DNA of 64,000 bases, taken from positions 924,461-988,460 of the forward strand of contig CM069593.1 in assembly GCA_035771175.1 (NCBI GenBank), in the 5' to 3' direction. A program made the translations under genes and the position numbers. This stretch comes from Paratinospora sagittata (taxonomy: Eukaryota > Streptophyta > Magnoliopsida > Ranunculales > Menispermaceae). The notes beneath the pieces are model-generated. The model worked only from the letters and a program-made list of their open reading frames with translations, searched no databases and was not told the origin of the DNA. This document shows positions 48,001 through 60,514 of this stretch, piece by piece (the first letter of the stretch is position 1; each line of letters opens with the position of its first letter).

Positions 48001-48173
48001 CTGTGCTGTTCGATCCTAGAGAAGTTGGTGACAGCGAGAGCGAAGGGATGATCACACCAAAATCCCTCTCTAGGATTTTTGTCGTCGTGCTCTTGGATAG
48101 TGTCAAGTATGTGACTTATTCCTGCGTGCTGCCCTTCAAAGCTTCCAGTGCCCCTCATCTTGTGACTAACTGA
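45067..48173 (+). CDS. BZIP17: Membrane-tethered ER-stress transcription factor bZIP17-type
   Basis: Two exons, 45067-46798 and 47716-48173, give 729 residues. An acidic N-terminal activation region (1-225) precedes the basic/leucine-zipper domain at about 227-290, with [25 protein letters not shown] proline-rich segment leads to one transmembrane helix at about 358-378 ([18 protein letters not shown]) preceded by lysines. The luminal part has several N-glycosylation sequons, a site-1 protease motif RRIL at 630-633, and a conserved tail ([13 protein letters not shown]). In this family the protein sits in the ER membrane; under ER or salt stress it moves to the Golgi, is cut by S1P and S2P, and the N-terminal part enters the nucleus. 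bZIP28 and bZIP49 share this plan; length and the R3H/MYBC1 neighbourhood favour bZIP17. Confidence 0.9.
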
Positions 48174-50441
48174 TAACAGTGATACTGAGGAAGAATAGTT
48201 TCTCTTTATTTAATGGAACTTTTTCAGATTGAAACAGAGATTAAAGTTCCGCACATTGTATATTACTACATGTAAGTTCTGAGCTTCTATGTTTTTGTAG
48301 TTTTCATCCATGTCAGTAGCCAGTAATTTTGTTTTCTTACCTGGTGATAATTGTTAGGTTCTGTGGCTAATTTAAAATGTGGAGTTCTCAAGTTAAAGAG
48401 GAGCCAGTGGATATTCTGAATCTCTGATATCCTGTGTGTTTAATATCAGCTTCTGTTAAGCAATTTATCTATGGTTGATAACAGGTTATTGTAGTGTAAA
48501 TATTCGAAACAAAGATGGTAAAACCCTTTTTATTATTTTGTTTGGTCGAAATGTTAATATTGTCTCTTTATATTTGCTTATTTTTAACTTATGATACTGG
48601 GATTGAATGTTTGAATTTTCTTTTTATTTTTAAAATTAAAAAGTCATTTTTGTTGTGCTGCAAGCACACTCCTAGCTTTTTTCTCAAAATGCACTTATGT
48701 CTACAATCTCTACATATAAATTTTTCAAAATATATATAATTTTAATGTGTATGCTTAGGTTATAACAATCTGAAAAGCATATGCTATTTAAAAAATAATA
48801 AAATAATGTTAATTCTTATATTACAACTGAAATGAAATGGTTTAAAAACCATCTGAATACTATGATGTAAGAAATGTAATACAAAATAATTCTCCCTTCA
48901 AACATAATATCAAGCTGATAAGTAGCATTAATTGTCATTCCAAGTTCTTAGTGTTCATTATCCTATTCTGAAATGAAATCTCGGTAAACAAAACTAAATA
49001 TTTATTTTTTGAACTAAAATATATCTTAAATTCAAGTACATATGATATAATATTTTTTTCAAAGTGCTTTTGAAGAAAAACTATGGTGAAAAAAAAATGT
49101 TTTTTGCATGTGGCTATCAAAAAAATGTTCCAATCTAACATTTTACACAAAAAAAAATTAAAATAAAAAACTTTCTAATTTAAAACTTAATTTAAGTTAA
49201 TCCCTTATTTTTTTTTAAATAATAAACTTTTAAAATTAAAACTTAATTTAAATTAATTCCTTAGAAATCTTTAAAAAAAATCATTTTTAACCAATATTAA
49301 TTGGTCCGTAATTAAAAAATAATAATACAAAATTTTAAATCAAAATTTTAATTTCTTTATTTATTTTTTTTTCTTTTTACAAAACTTGTATAAGTAATTT
49401 TTCCTGAAAAATTGCCGAGACTGCGCAAAGTCTCCGCGCAATCGCCAGGTTTTCCGATTAGCTCTCTCATGCTTGACGGTGCCGCTGCGAATCATCACGC
49501 CGGATCATCTTGGCGTAGGGACATCTTGTTAATTTTCCGGCGTCGTCGTTGTCTTCTTCGGCTAATTGAACTACCTGTAAGTCTTACTTCTTCTTCACCC
49601 CATGTCTCATTAGAGTGGTTTGCCACTATTCCTTAGGGCAATGGTGTGTTCGCATACAAATAGAACCAATAAACGTAGAAAAATTCACTTTTATTTGTTT
49701 ATTTTTGGCGTCGACTGAAAAAAAAGGGGGTTTGATTGATATTCAAACGCGTAATGGATTAGTAAAGGTTCCTATCAATTGGTTAATGATTTATTGGGAA
49801 TCAGATCAAGATTTTGTTTGAACTAATTCAAAGTTCCATGATTGTATATATTGCGGTCTTTCATTGGCTCTCTGCGAGGGGAAATCGGTGACTATGTTCG
49901 TTGGCTGATATTGTGTTGATGTTGAGGAGAACTGTGTTGAAATCTGATGTTCATGAAACCAGTGTGAACCTCTGGTTTACCTAAGAGTTCAGCAGAAAAT
50001 GTTGTAAAGCGAGATTTGATTTACTTAAACTTTGAAATAAGAAACATTTGAATTGTTAGATTCAATAAGAGCACGGTGAACAAACTAAATTACATAAATC
50101 CAAGTGAAATTGAGCATTTGAGCTGGAAAGAAATTTGCCTTGCAAGCAAATCTACATCAGACCTTTTTTCTTTTTCTTTTTTTTTAAACTTGCCGATGCG
50201 TTTATTGGATTCACCCTAATATTGACTTAATCCATGAAGTAACACATTCAATACATTTTCTTTTCTCAATTCATCCAGGAAAGATGATATTTCAAGAATT
50301 TCTGTTGCTTGAGTGACAGTTGCATGCTTGTTTGCTTCACTTAGTAGTTGAGATTTGAACTTGCTTTTAAAGTTGAATGCAGGGTGCTGTACACAGAAGA
50401 CCTGTAATTGGATAAGGTGGTGTCTGATTTGAGTTGAAAAG
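48174..50441. other. Spacer and probable VPS22 5' leader exon
   Basis: 48174-48360 is likely 3' untranslated region of the bZIP gene. 48700-49400 is very AT-rich with no gene. About 49410-49576 is GC-richer and ends in CTACCT followed by GTAAGT, a good splice donor. The next plausible acceptor is the TGCAG at about 50380-50384, shortly before the VPS22 start. This fits a non-coding first exon and a leader intron of about 0.8 kb. Confidence 0.45.
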
Positions 50442-53400
50442 ATGAGAAGAAGACCAGGAATTGGTGGCTTGCAGACGGCTGCGGCTGCTAGGGTTTGTTC
50501 GCTGCCTTCATCTTTATCTTTCTTTACATTTTTGTCCTTATTTTTCTTGGATTCTGATTTTAGAGTCTCTTATGCAGGATCAGTATCGACTGGTTGGAGA
50601 AAATGTTGCCAAGATCAGAACTGATCTAATGAAGGAACAACTTGTTACATTTCGATCCCAGTTGGAAGATTTTGCTCGTAAACACAAGGTCTCTTTTATC
50701 CTCCTTTATCTTATTATATGACACATCTCTTGCATCTTATTGTGTTTCCTTACAAGACACCAAAATAATTTGATTTTGTGTTGACTTCAGCATAATTTCA
50801 GAACTGGAAGAGATCAAAATGAAAATCAAATTTCGAAAATCCCTTCAAAATGCTTTAAATTTTATGTTACTCATGAGAAATCGGTCAAAGAAGACCTGAA
50901 AGAACATGGACAGGCTTAATTAAGCAGGCTTTGACAATAAAAAATAATAATAATAATACAAATTAAGAAGCATATAACTACTTGCAATATAGCTGTTGAT
51001 TTAGCCCTTGATCTATGGAGTGAAGGAAGTGGATTCATAGTGTCAACCCTATGTAGTTGGAAAAACAAAAACTTTGTTGAGTGTCAAAAATTGGTCAAAA
51101 CTCAACATTTTGAAACTTCTAATGGGCTAGATGTAGAACCACTATTGGTAAAGTATGGAGAAAATCATGAAAATCCTTGGGGCAAGTACCTTGAAAACAA
51201 ATAATAGGCTTGGGCCACAACTATATGGTGATTGCGTTCGTAAGATTCTTTTACGTATTGTATATCAAACTTTTTGGACACAACAAAGCTATTGTATCTC
51301 CATGCTAATCTAGCAGGATGATATAGAGGGTAATATTGACTTTCATTTGAATTCTTTTCAACTATGTTAATTGTTTAAGATGAGTGTTTATCCCAACCTA
51401 TTTTCTTATTAGTAGTGGTAGCATGTATGGAATGTTTGATAATCAATATAATATTTTGGCATTTGAAGAGTTGGAATTCATTTTAATATAGGAGCAAGGT
51501 TTTTGTATTCTAATAATTTTTATTCTTAAATGACAATGAACCTCTATTTGGTTGGTGTAGAATGACATTCGGAAAAACCCAACATTCAGGTCACAATTCC
51601 ATGAAATGTGTGCAAAAGTTGGAGTGGACCCATTAGCCTCAAACAAGGGTTTCTGGGCTGAGCTATTAGGAATCGGTGACTTCTATTATGAACTTGGTTA
51701 GTATTTCTCTCCTTTCTCTCCTCATCCTTGATACATATCTTAAATTTATTTGACTACCAATGTGTACAATATGGACTATCATGTAAATGTTTGCTTGAAC
51801 TATTTAATGAAATGCATATGTATTCTCAAGCTGTAATGTACAATTCTGTTTCTTCAAGAAATAGATAAATTTACTTCCAATTTGGTAGAATTGTATGTAG
51901 TGAGATCTTATAAGTAATTACTTGGCTAGGCAGGGGTGCAAATTGTTGATATTTGCTTGGCAACAAGACCCCACAATGGCGGCTTGATAAATTTGCAGGA
52001 GCTATGTAGTCTACTTTGTCAAAGGAGAAAAGCAGCTCGTGAATCTGTCTCTGAAGATGATTGCTTGCGTGCTATAAGCAAGCTGAAGGTATTGTAGGAG
52101 CCTACTTTTGTGTTATTTTGCTCTGCTGAAGTTTCTTAAGGGGACAGCTAGCAATTGATCTGGAAGGGTGTTAATAGATCTACCACTCAGTGGACTAAAA
52201 TGGGTTCTTATCCAATATTATACTTGTTATATGATTAACCAACATTAGGTTGGCCTAGCGGTTGGAAGGCCAATTGTCAAACACGATGTCCAGGAGGTGA
52301 TCGTAGGTTTGAGCCTCTCCATTCATTAGGTTGATTCTAATATTAGCCAACGGCGTCCTAGGGTGTTTGTGGCTGTGCCCTAAGGGACCAGGGGGCAAAG
52401 GCTCGATACCTCCTGATCTAAAAAAAAAGAACTTCATGCAATTGGTTACTTGGTGGGAAAAGGTTAGATGATAATGATATGGCTATTGGCTAATAATACA
52501 CATGGAATGAATTATTACAAGTTACATTAGGAGACTTCTTAGTTGTGAAGCTGCCATCCCCTGAATGCACACTTCATCGTGTTTTCAGTCTATAGTTTAC
52601 AAAAGATTCTTTCGTTCTTTTTTTTTTTTTTTTTTGATTGCTAGGTGGAATGGTGGATGTAGGATTTCAACTAATGACCTTGTATGTTGCTTGCCACTTA
52701 TTTCTTATTTTCTTTACTGCTCATAGCTAGATTGTAGGGAACATTTTAACTAAATGCTTCAACACTGCAGGTATTGGGTAGTGGCTTTGAAGTGATTTCT
52801 GTTGGAAAGAAAAAACTTGTTCGATCGGTTCCTACGGAGTTGAACAAAGACCATAATCAGATTTTGGAACTCGCCCAGGTACATTTCTCCCCAGTTTCTA
52901 ATCTGGTAAATTGTCGCTAGACAAACTGTATTTTACACAATAATCTTAACTAAAATATTCATTATGATTGCTTTCTTGTGTTAATCATAAAGTATCTTAT
53001 CGAAATACCCTTGTGACTTATGAATAAGGAATTACCACTTTTTGCCAAATGCCAATAGTACCCGTCATCATGGCTGCAATGTTGTTATTCTAAATGGTGT
53101 TTGAGATGACATTATGGGAGTAATAGATCATAAAAGTAGAGGTGGTGCTGACAAAAAGAATTATACTTATGGTCTCTGTTCATTTTAACCAATTCTAATA
53201 CAAAAAAACAAACTAGTTGAACAAATGCCTCCTACTGTCCGGTTATCTGTAATTTAGTACATAAGGTACTTGTAAGCTATAATGGTAAGGATTATATTTT
53301 CTTTTCCTTTGAGCACTCTTAATATTAAGAGTTAATCCTATGGGATGATATTCGTAGCCAGTTCATGGGTAACTAGGGAACACTCGGGAACACTCTTAAT

Positions 53401-53767
53401 ATCCAACTCTCAGCTTATGATAAACTCTAAGAATTCCAAAAAAAAATGTGACCTCGGGATTTGTTGGCCCAAAATGAACAACTTTGGAACAGGTAGAACG
53501 TAGAGAACTCCATACAAATTGTTGCTTACTATGAAGAGTTAGCCAAGTCAGATTGAAAAGAATGATTCTTAGGTGGATTTCATAGCATTGAATTATCAGA
53601 ACAGTCACAGCTGTTTCTACTCTTTTTTGGCTTAGACTTATCAGTCTCCTCTCTCTCTCAAATTGATTGTGTCTGACTCAGTGTGTGTGTGTTTATGATA
53701 TTTTTCAACTAAATTGGGGTTGGTGCAATGACCAATAGCTCGCCTCAAAAAGCAAGCATCCTCAGTA

Positions 53768-53803
<36 letters not shown>

Positions 53804-54293
53804 GTTACTCTTCATAGAGTTTTCGGTGTATAGGGAGGTTCATGTACTTCTCGAGAGATTACTCAGGTTCTCTCGAAAACATATACATGCACACCCACAC
53901 AAGATATTTTTTGACATGGGATTTGTATAAAATTGTAATTAAATGGTTGTGCATGAACAGTAGCATAAAAGCATTATATGGTTTGAGGAAGAAATTTGAA
54001 TCAACTGTTGTTACATTGACTGAATTAGGCAAATGGTTATGTGACTGTGGATGAGATTGAGAGGCGGCTTTCCTGGTCATCCGGCCATGCAGTGGATGCC
54101 CTGGAAACTCTTTTGGAAGTAAGTTCTCCACATGTATTTATCTAAGTTTACTGCTTTGGTTGAGATTTTCTCTTTAATGCTTCTGTTGGACACCATGCAG
54201 GAAGGTCTTGCTATGATCGATGATGGACATAAAGATGGTCGACGGCGTTACTGGTTTCCTTGTGTATCTTTTTCTGCTTCTGTTGGAGCTTAG
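50442..54293 (+). CDS. VPS22: ESCRT-II subunit VPS22 (SNF8/EAP30)
   Basis: Seven coding exons, 50442-50492, 50578-50688, 51561-51696, 51934-52088, 52771-52878, 54029-54118 and 54201-54293, give 247 residues, the normal family length. The start [11 protein letters not shown] and the following coiled region ([17 protein letters not shown], then [12 protein letters not shown]) are the family N-terminal helical hairpin. [37 protein letters not shown] and the GGLINLQEL region form the first winged helix; GYVTVDEI, the [13 protein letters not shown] stretch and RRRYWFP the second. VPS22 joins VPS36 and two VPS25 copies in ESCRT-II, which sorts ubiquitylated membrane proteins on endosomes. Introns carry an RTE tail, a SINE and a long G-run. 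Confidence 0.94.
51005..51090 (+). mobile_element. RTE-type LINE tail in VPS22 intron 2
   Basis: CCCTTGATCTATGGAGTG, then GGATTCATAGTGTC and CCTATGTAGTTGG, follow the RTE 3' consensus of this window. It is strongly decayed and has no coding potential. Confidence 0.5.
52245..52432 (+). mobile_element. tRNA-like SINE in VPS22 intron 4
   Basis: GGTTGGCCTAGCGGTTGGAAGG resembles a tRNA A-box region and GATCGTAGGTTTGAGCCTC, about 40 bases on, a B-box. The element ends in a short A-rich tail at about 52421-52430. Target duplications are not clear. Confidence 0.5.
53770..53802 (+). repeat. Poly-G run of 33 bases
   Basis: An uninterrupted G homopolymer in VPS22 intron 5, preceded by CTCAGTAGA. The assembled length is uncertain because such tracts are unstable and sequence poorly. 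Confidence 0.9.
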
Positions 54294-55066
54294 CTTAGGT
54301 CCTGAGAATGTTCTATATATATTTTTATCTTTATTATTATATTTGAACTTTCATTTATGTGTAATTTTCTTTTTCTTAGTCAGGACTCGGTGTTATTTCT
54401 ACTACTTTCTGAATATGTTCTGACATGTACCTGAACATTCGGGCGTTGCCCAAATAGTAATTTTTTTTTTTTTTTTTTTTGTGAAACTATTATAAAGTGA
54501 CTTGTTAGTTGAATAAAAAAAAAGGAGATTTCATAACTTCATAATTTATTATTAATTCAGTTTATTGGATAAAATAATATGCTAATAGCATACATTAAGT
54601 GACAAAAGCCTAGTCATCTATATATATTAATCTATATTCTAATTTTATAACCGATAAAATCATCATTATCCATTTATCCCTACAAAATAAACAAATATAA
54701 TTTGCACGAGCGTAAAAACATAAACATCACACGATAGCCATCGGATCAAAGCCCCAGTTTCGCAGCTTATAAGACAATTTCGTTAAGCAAATCCGGGATA
54801 TAGCATCATTATCGACGATTATACACCTTACTACGTGTCCATCAAACACTCGACCGTTGTTTTTGTGCCGTTAGAAGGTCGAAATATTATAACGTTTAGA
54901 AAAGCGAAGATTTGAATTTGAAAAAAGTAGCAACACATTCTAACGGTCGTCTCTCTTCCGAATCTTTTATTGTTCCAAACAAAAACCCAAACCAAGAAGA
55001 ACCAAAGAGAACAGTTGAATCAAATCAAAAACTTCTGCTCTAAAGAGAAAAGTAAGTTGCAATTCC
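54294..55066. other. Spacer between VPS22 and the transmembrane protein gene
   Basis: The first 250 bases are the likely VPS22 3' untranslated region, followed by an AT-rich stretch. The last 300 bases turn GC-richer with an A-rich leader just before the next start codon. No TATA box is evident. Confidence 0.45.
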
Positions 55067-58000
55067 ATGAAGAATCTCTCGTCACCTTCACCAACAAAAG
55101 CGTCTGGAATTTCCAGATCTTGTTCATCTTTAGGTAAGAACTCTCTCTTTTCTCTCTCTGTGACTGAAATTTCTCAGATTTTCTTGTGGTTTCTTTGGTT
55201 CATTTTAATGTCAACAACACCCCTTTATCTCCAATCGTTCTTTTTTGAAGATTTGCAGCAGAGATTCTGTTCTCCTAAACGATCTAGAGAGACGAACGAG
55301 AACGAACAAGAATTTCAGAATCACCCGAGTTCGAAATTGCAGAAACCGAAGAAACCGGTAGGGACAAAGCACTTCATGTCGCCAACAGTTTCTGCAGCTT
55401 CCAAAGCTGTTGTGCCAAGAAAGAAGATCTTGGCTGAGAGGAATGAAGCTTCTTCAGGAATGATTTCCTTAGATACCCAGGTCCATGTAACACCCATTCA
55501 TGACACAAATGATGCTCCTGAGGATCTGGGATTTGATGGTCTCAGTGTTCGTTCATCACAAACGACACCATTATCATCAAGGGTTTCTGAACCAGAGGCT
55601 GATCTTCCTGACCCGTTGGCTCAACCTTATGACCCGTTTACGAATTACCTGTCCCCAAGGCCTAAGTTCCTCAGATACAACCCGAACAGGCGTGTGGAGA
55701 TTCTTCATCGCAGAGAGAATGAACCGAGGAAAAAGGGAGATGAGTTGGGTGTCAATCCAATTGCTTCTTCCCTTGAATCACAGAAGCTGGTTGAAGAAGG
55801 GGGGTTGTCCCAAGTTGATGGTTCTTTGTCTTCTTCACTTGGAGACAGCTCCACAAAACAGGAGGATTCTAGCCCTAATTCCGAAGAATCAAGTCCAAGC
55901 CCTATCAGTGATGAAGAAAACAATGAGGGCAAGGATTGTGGCGAAGATAAGGTGGAAGAGGTCGGAGAAGAAAAGCCATTAGCTGAAGGTAATGATTCTT
56001 CTGCTTTTTCCCTTGGAGGCGGGTCTAGTCCCAGTTCTGATGAAATGGAGCCGAGATCAATCAGTAGTGCAGAAACTGATGAATTTGAAGAAGAAAACGA
56101 GGAGGATGCGACAGAGGTGGAGGAAGAAGAAGAAGAAGAGTGGAAATTGTGCTTGAAAGATTTTTTGAGATGGCTGAAATGGCTTTTTCTCTTTGTTATT
56201 TTCTTCGTTGCCATCTCAAACCTATCTCCTATGAACTCCTCAATTGCTACACCTTCACAGGCTTTATGGGATCTTAAAGAAGGGTACCAAAAGCTACAGG
56301 GCCAGGTATCTCAAGCTGCAATGAATGACTTCATAGTGAGTGATATTTTCTTAAATCTGAAACAAGAAAAAGAGCCCAGCTTTATGGAAGCAAATGTCAG
56401 TGTTATCAATGAGGGAGTCGAAAATGGGGAGAAGAAACCAGGGGATAAATCTCATCAAATAGATGAAATGTTGGATCTCCTTGAAGGAATAACTGCAGAA
56501 GTGTCTAATTCTTCCCACGTCTCTCAGACCCAGATAGAGCTACAGCATATGGTCTCCGGGAAGACAAGTACTGAAACTGAGGTGAATTCCGGCCAAGAAA
56601 AGAATGTTGAAACCCTTGCAGTTGAATTAACTTCAGATAAGTATCAGGTGACCGATGATGCAGTTCAGTCAAAGCATCCTGAAGCTGTTTCCTGGAATCT
56701 TGAAGGCCCTTCATTAACTTCCAATAGTTACCAAGTAAGAGATGAGGCAACTGAGTTAGAGAGGCCTGAAGCTGCATCATCGGAGCTTAATCAAGTTCCG
56801 GCGGAGAGTACCACAAATGAATGTACAGAAAAAGAAGGGATGATTGGAGGTGAATTGGAGAAAGCAGTGGATGTTACTAATGCTAATGGAATCGATGAAA
56901 CTTTCAGTCTCAAAGATAGAGAGATTGGAGAAACTCGTGAATCCTATGAATCATTGAAACTTCCTGCAAACGAATTTGCATTCGACAAGATTGACAATCA
57001 AATCATAAGATTTGAAAATCTCAGTTCTGAAATGGAGGTCCTGGGCGCTGAATCTATGAGGGCGCACTCGATATCCATGGTGGCTATGATGGGCATTTCA
57101 TTTCTTACCATAATTGCAGTGTCTACAGCTCTACGATTCCTACATTTGAAGCGCAAGAAACCTTTCACAAAGGAATCACCACCAACCAGTCAACGATCTC
57201 CAGGATCTAAGGTCGTAGAGCTCAAAAACTTGTCAATTCCTAATCCTAAGAAAGTATATGGAATCGAGAAGGCTGAATCTTCTGCTAATCCGTCATCCTT
57301 GGTTCACTCAGAAGGAAAGGGCTTTGAAGGGCTCTACCAAACTCAGACAACAACGGTGGAATTGCTTGGAGAATATGTGGTGGGTCAGTTTAACAGCTCT
57401 CTCAAAAGGCACAACATGGAATCCAGTCCAACAGAGAGTGAAGCAAGTAGCTTCTCTTGGTCACAAGAGAAAAGGCCAAGGAGGAAGGGAACTACTAATG
57501 CTAATCATGAATACTCATCTATTTCGGATTTCTCTGCAGTACAATCCCAATCCCAATCCCAATCCCCTTCATATGGAAGTTTTACTACTCAGGAGAAGAT
57601 TGTGATGAAAGAGGTGATGTGCATGATTTCTCCTTATTCTTTTATTGTGGTTAACCTTGCACTGATCTGAAAATTTTTCTATGCAGAACTATAAAAAAAA
57701 ATGCAGAAGAACAGAAACAGTAACATGACTGCATACATTTAGATGCGATATATACAATATTTGTTCATCATCATCATCATCATCAATCTTCTTAGTATTT
57801 AGCCACATCTTATTGGGTCTTGAAATATTCCAAACACATTTAGAAGGATGGGAAACAAAACATAAACAACATATAAGAGTCATAAAGATATAACATAATC
57901 ATGTAGAGACATGCATAATATATCTCTGCACGGAACATGTGATGAATCCACCTATTAACGATAGAGGGCAATACATACACATTCATAGATACATACATAC

Positions 58001-58597
58001 CTAATTACATACATACATACATACATAAATACATGAATAAATATATGCGCCAATACATCATTTATGAGCTGATAACATTTTATCATAGATCTTTAGTTGT
58101 GTGGTGCATGCATAGAAGAAGGTTAATAGGTTGGAACTGTCGGATTCAGCTCTTTATAGTAAGATTTTTACATGTTTATGCAGATGGATATGAGCATCTC
58201 ATGTTAGTGGTGGGGTTTTAGCCCTCCTCTATTTTCAGACATTAAGAAAGACAAGAAAATCCCTTGTACTCAAATTAAGCCTTTATGTGGTTTTGCTTTG
58301 TAGGACATTTCAATAGAGTTAGGAAAGAAGGTGTTAATCATCTTGTACGATTAATATAAGGAACTTGTTGCAGAGGGAAATCACTTAAAATTATAGAACA
58401 ATGAAAAATCAGAATCTCATTTTCACTCTCGTTTATTTCTGAAACAGGAGGGCAAGAATCACTTAAAATTATAGAACAATGAAAAATCAGAATCTCATTT
58501 TCACTCTCGTTTATTTCTGAAACAGGAGGGCAAGGTGGTCACCACTCCAGTAAGGCGATCAAGCAGGCTCGCTAATCGGGCAGTTACGTCTCCATGA
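55067..58597 (+). CDS. Plant transmembrane protein of unknown function, acidic, TPVRRSSR tail
   Basis: Exons 55067-55133, 55251-57613 and 58526-58597 give 833 residues. Early landmarks are RFCSPKRSRE and a YLSPRPKFLRYNPNRR stretch, which I associate with uncharacterised plant proteins; I do not know a function. An acidic, serine-rich region (about 230-325) leads to a hydrophobic segment at about 328-350 (WLKWLFLFVIFFVAI). A long polar stretch follows, then a second hydrophobic helix at about 630-655 followed by KRKK. The last exon ends TPVRRSSRLANRAVTSP, a basic motif typical of the family, which identifies this distant exon. Two membrane spans with a large loop suggest ER or nuclear membrane, an inference. 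Intron 1 (117 bp) is in frame without stops; the final acceptor is duplicated. Confidence 0.8.
57966..58037. repeat. (CATA)n microsatellite
   Basis: About fifteen mostly perfect CATA units in intron 2 of the transmembrane protein gene. A shorter (CAT)n run lies at 57766-57785. Confidence 0.85.
58379..58534 (+). repeat. Exact 78-bp tandem duplication spanning a 3' splice site
   Basis: 58379-58456 and 58457-58534 are identical over 78 bases. Each copy ends TTTATTTCTGAAACAG followed by GAGGGCAAG, the polypyrimidine tract, acceptor and first exon codons. Only the second acceptor (exon from 58526) leads to the conserved tail. Use of the first (58448) reads EGKNHLKL and then meets TAG. Confidence 0.9.
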
Positions 58598-60514
58598 TCA
58601 AGCAGAATTGCAGGCAGTCATGTCACCATGAACTAACTACTGGCGCGTAGATTAGGTTGAACTAGGAAGAATGTTTGGAACAGCTTCCTGTTGTTTCATT
58701 ATAGAGCTTGTGAAGAATGCTTGTCTTCTTTCTTACCCGTCAAACTTAGCTGACTTTCTATGACTATGGACTAGAAACATTTGTATCTTGCTTGAAATTA
58801 ATTGCTAATTTCCTCTTGTGCACTTCTTTCTTTTATTTGTGGAATCTTATGACCAGAATTGCATATTCTGCAGTTCTATATCACCATTCGTTAACAGTGT
58901 CATGGTTCTTAGCAACAGCTGCAAATCAAAAGATTATAATTGGAATTCTTTGCCATCTTCAAGTTACAGCAAGGGTAAACTCTCAATAAGTTTGGAGAAA
59001 CCTGAAACCAAAAAATCGTCATTGTTGTTGTGTTTATTTATTTATTTATTTACTTGGAGACTCAAAAGGATGCATTGAGCCACAAGTTTGGATATCTGAC
59101 ATTCATTTCTAGTTGTGGATTCCTGCAGAAACGATTCATTTAACAAGACAGCTCCATGGAGGAAGCAATATAATAATTACAAAGTAATTGCAATATACAA
59201 AATTTCAAGATTTGCATTATACATATTTAAGCAATATCTGTAAAAGATGTGATTTAATTTATAAAATTTGGTCAAATGGTCAGCTTGCTCATCACCGTTC
59301 TATATGATATGATTTTTAAGAGAACTAATTTCTAAAAAAATGATTTTTAGTTGAAGAATCTCCCTCTGTCCTCATAAAAATTAGCTCACAAATTAAAAGA
59401 AAAAAAATTATTTAGGTTAAGTGGTAGTTACAAATCATGCTTGCAGTCCTACCTTATATTATACACTTCTTAAATTGGCATAATACATATTAAATACTCA
59501 ATACTTACATTTGAAAGTTAAAGCATAATTCTTTAAATCTATGATAAACGAAATATATATTTTATTTTTGGTAATATTCTTAAGAATCACTTGATTTATA
59601 AGACTTGATTGTGAATCGATAAGATTTAAATCGTGAATCGTAAAATTCTACAATTTGTTTATGATTTAATATAAGATTCAATAGCATTAGAATTCATGTT
59701 AAGAATTTGAATCAATTTCCCATGAATCAAATCGTAGAACTACCAGCAAAAGAGATCTCTAAGGTTAAAGTTCAATTTAGTTTATTGGTGAACACAACTT
59801 AATCCTTTATACAAGTCCATCCTCCGTTACAGTTGTTAGTGATAGCTTGATATACATTGCCAAATCTTTACCTATCAACCATGACTTTTAGGTCAAGTGG
59901 TTTCCTTCACAATATCAAAGTAGAGATTTATGAGAGGTGTTTTTATTCAACTCTTCATGTGTGTGTTAGCCTTTATTTGTTAGGTATTTGCTATATCCAA
60001 GGGAGAGTATTGGTAATAGTTTTATAAATGTTTGTTGCCTTTACTTGTCAGCTACAACTTTAGGTCGGATGGTTATCAAGAATGTCAGGATGAAATAATT
60101 GCAACCAATACCCAATTCTCACCCCTCAGCCATAAACTCCCGATAAAAGATAATAGTTGCACACCCAACCTAGAGGGACGGGAGGTGTCAAATTTTTTAT
60201 ATTTCTAGAGTCAAGGTCACCTTCATCCCTAAAATTAGGTGGCTGAGGAGCCTATGAACTATGAAGTTCCATGCTTCATACCTCAACAATTTTACCTGCC
60301 AACAACCTCTTTAAAGAATGCTGGATTCATTAATAAATATGTTGAACCAGATGCTAAAAATAATGTGGATACAACAAAGACTCCTTGCTGAATTTCTCCC
60401 GCACTTGGAAAGAATGTGATCATCTTATCTCATTTCAGGTTATTGGTGTGGTATTATCATACATAAGCAGAGTAGAATAAATTGAATATAAGTTTTACTT
60501 CTTGAATAGCAAAA
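58598..60514. other. Intergenic region between convergent genes
   Basis: About 58598-58800 is the probable 3' untranslated region of the transmembrane protein gene. A (TTTA)n run lies at 59032-59056. 59200-60240 is AT-rich with no gene or clear repeat ends. About 60300-60514 may be the 3' region of the PPD4 gene on the opposite strand. Confidence 0.45.

Noticed and set aside
49615..49821. Open frame suspected to be a plastid DNA insertion
   Set aside because: I could not match it to any plastid gene; it lies in the presumed leader intron of VPS22.
57614..57670. Alternative C-terminus read through the last donor of the transmembrane protein gene
   Set aside because: A distant exon at 58526 restores the conserved TPVRRSSR tail in phase; the read-through tail has no such support. 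An acceptor near 57690 would also keep a frame but gives no conserved ending.
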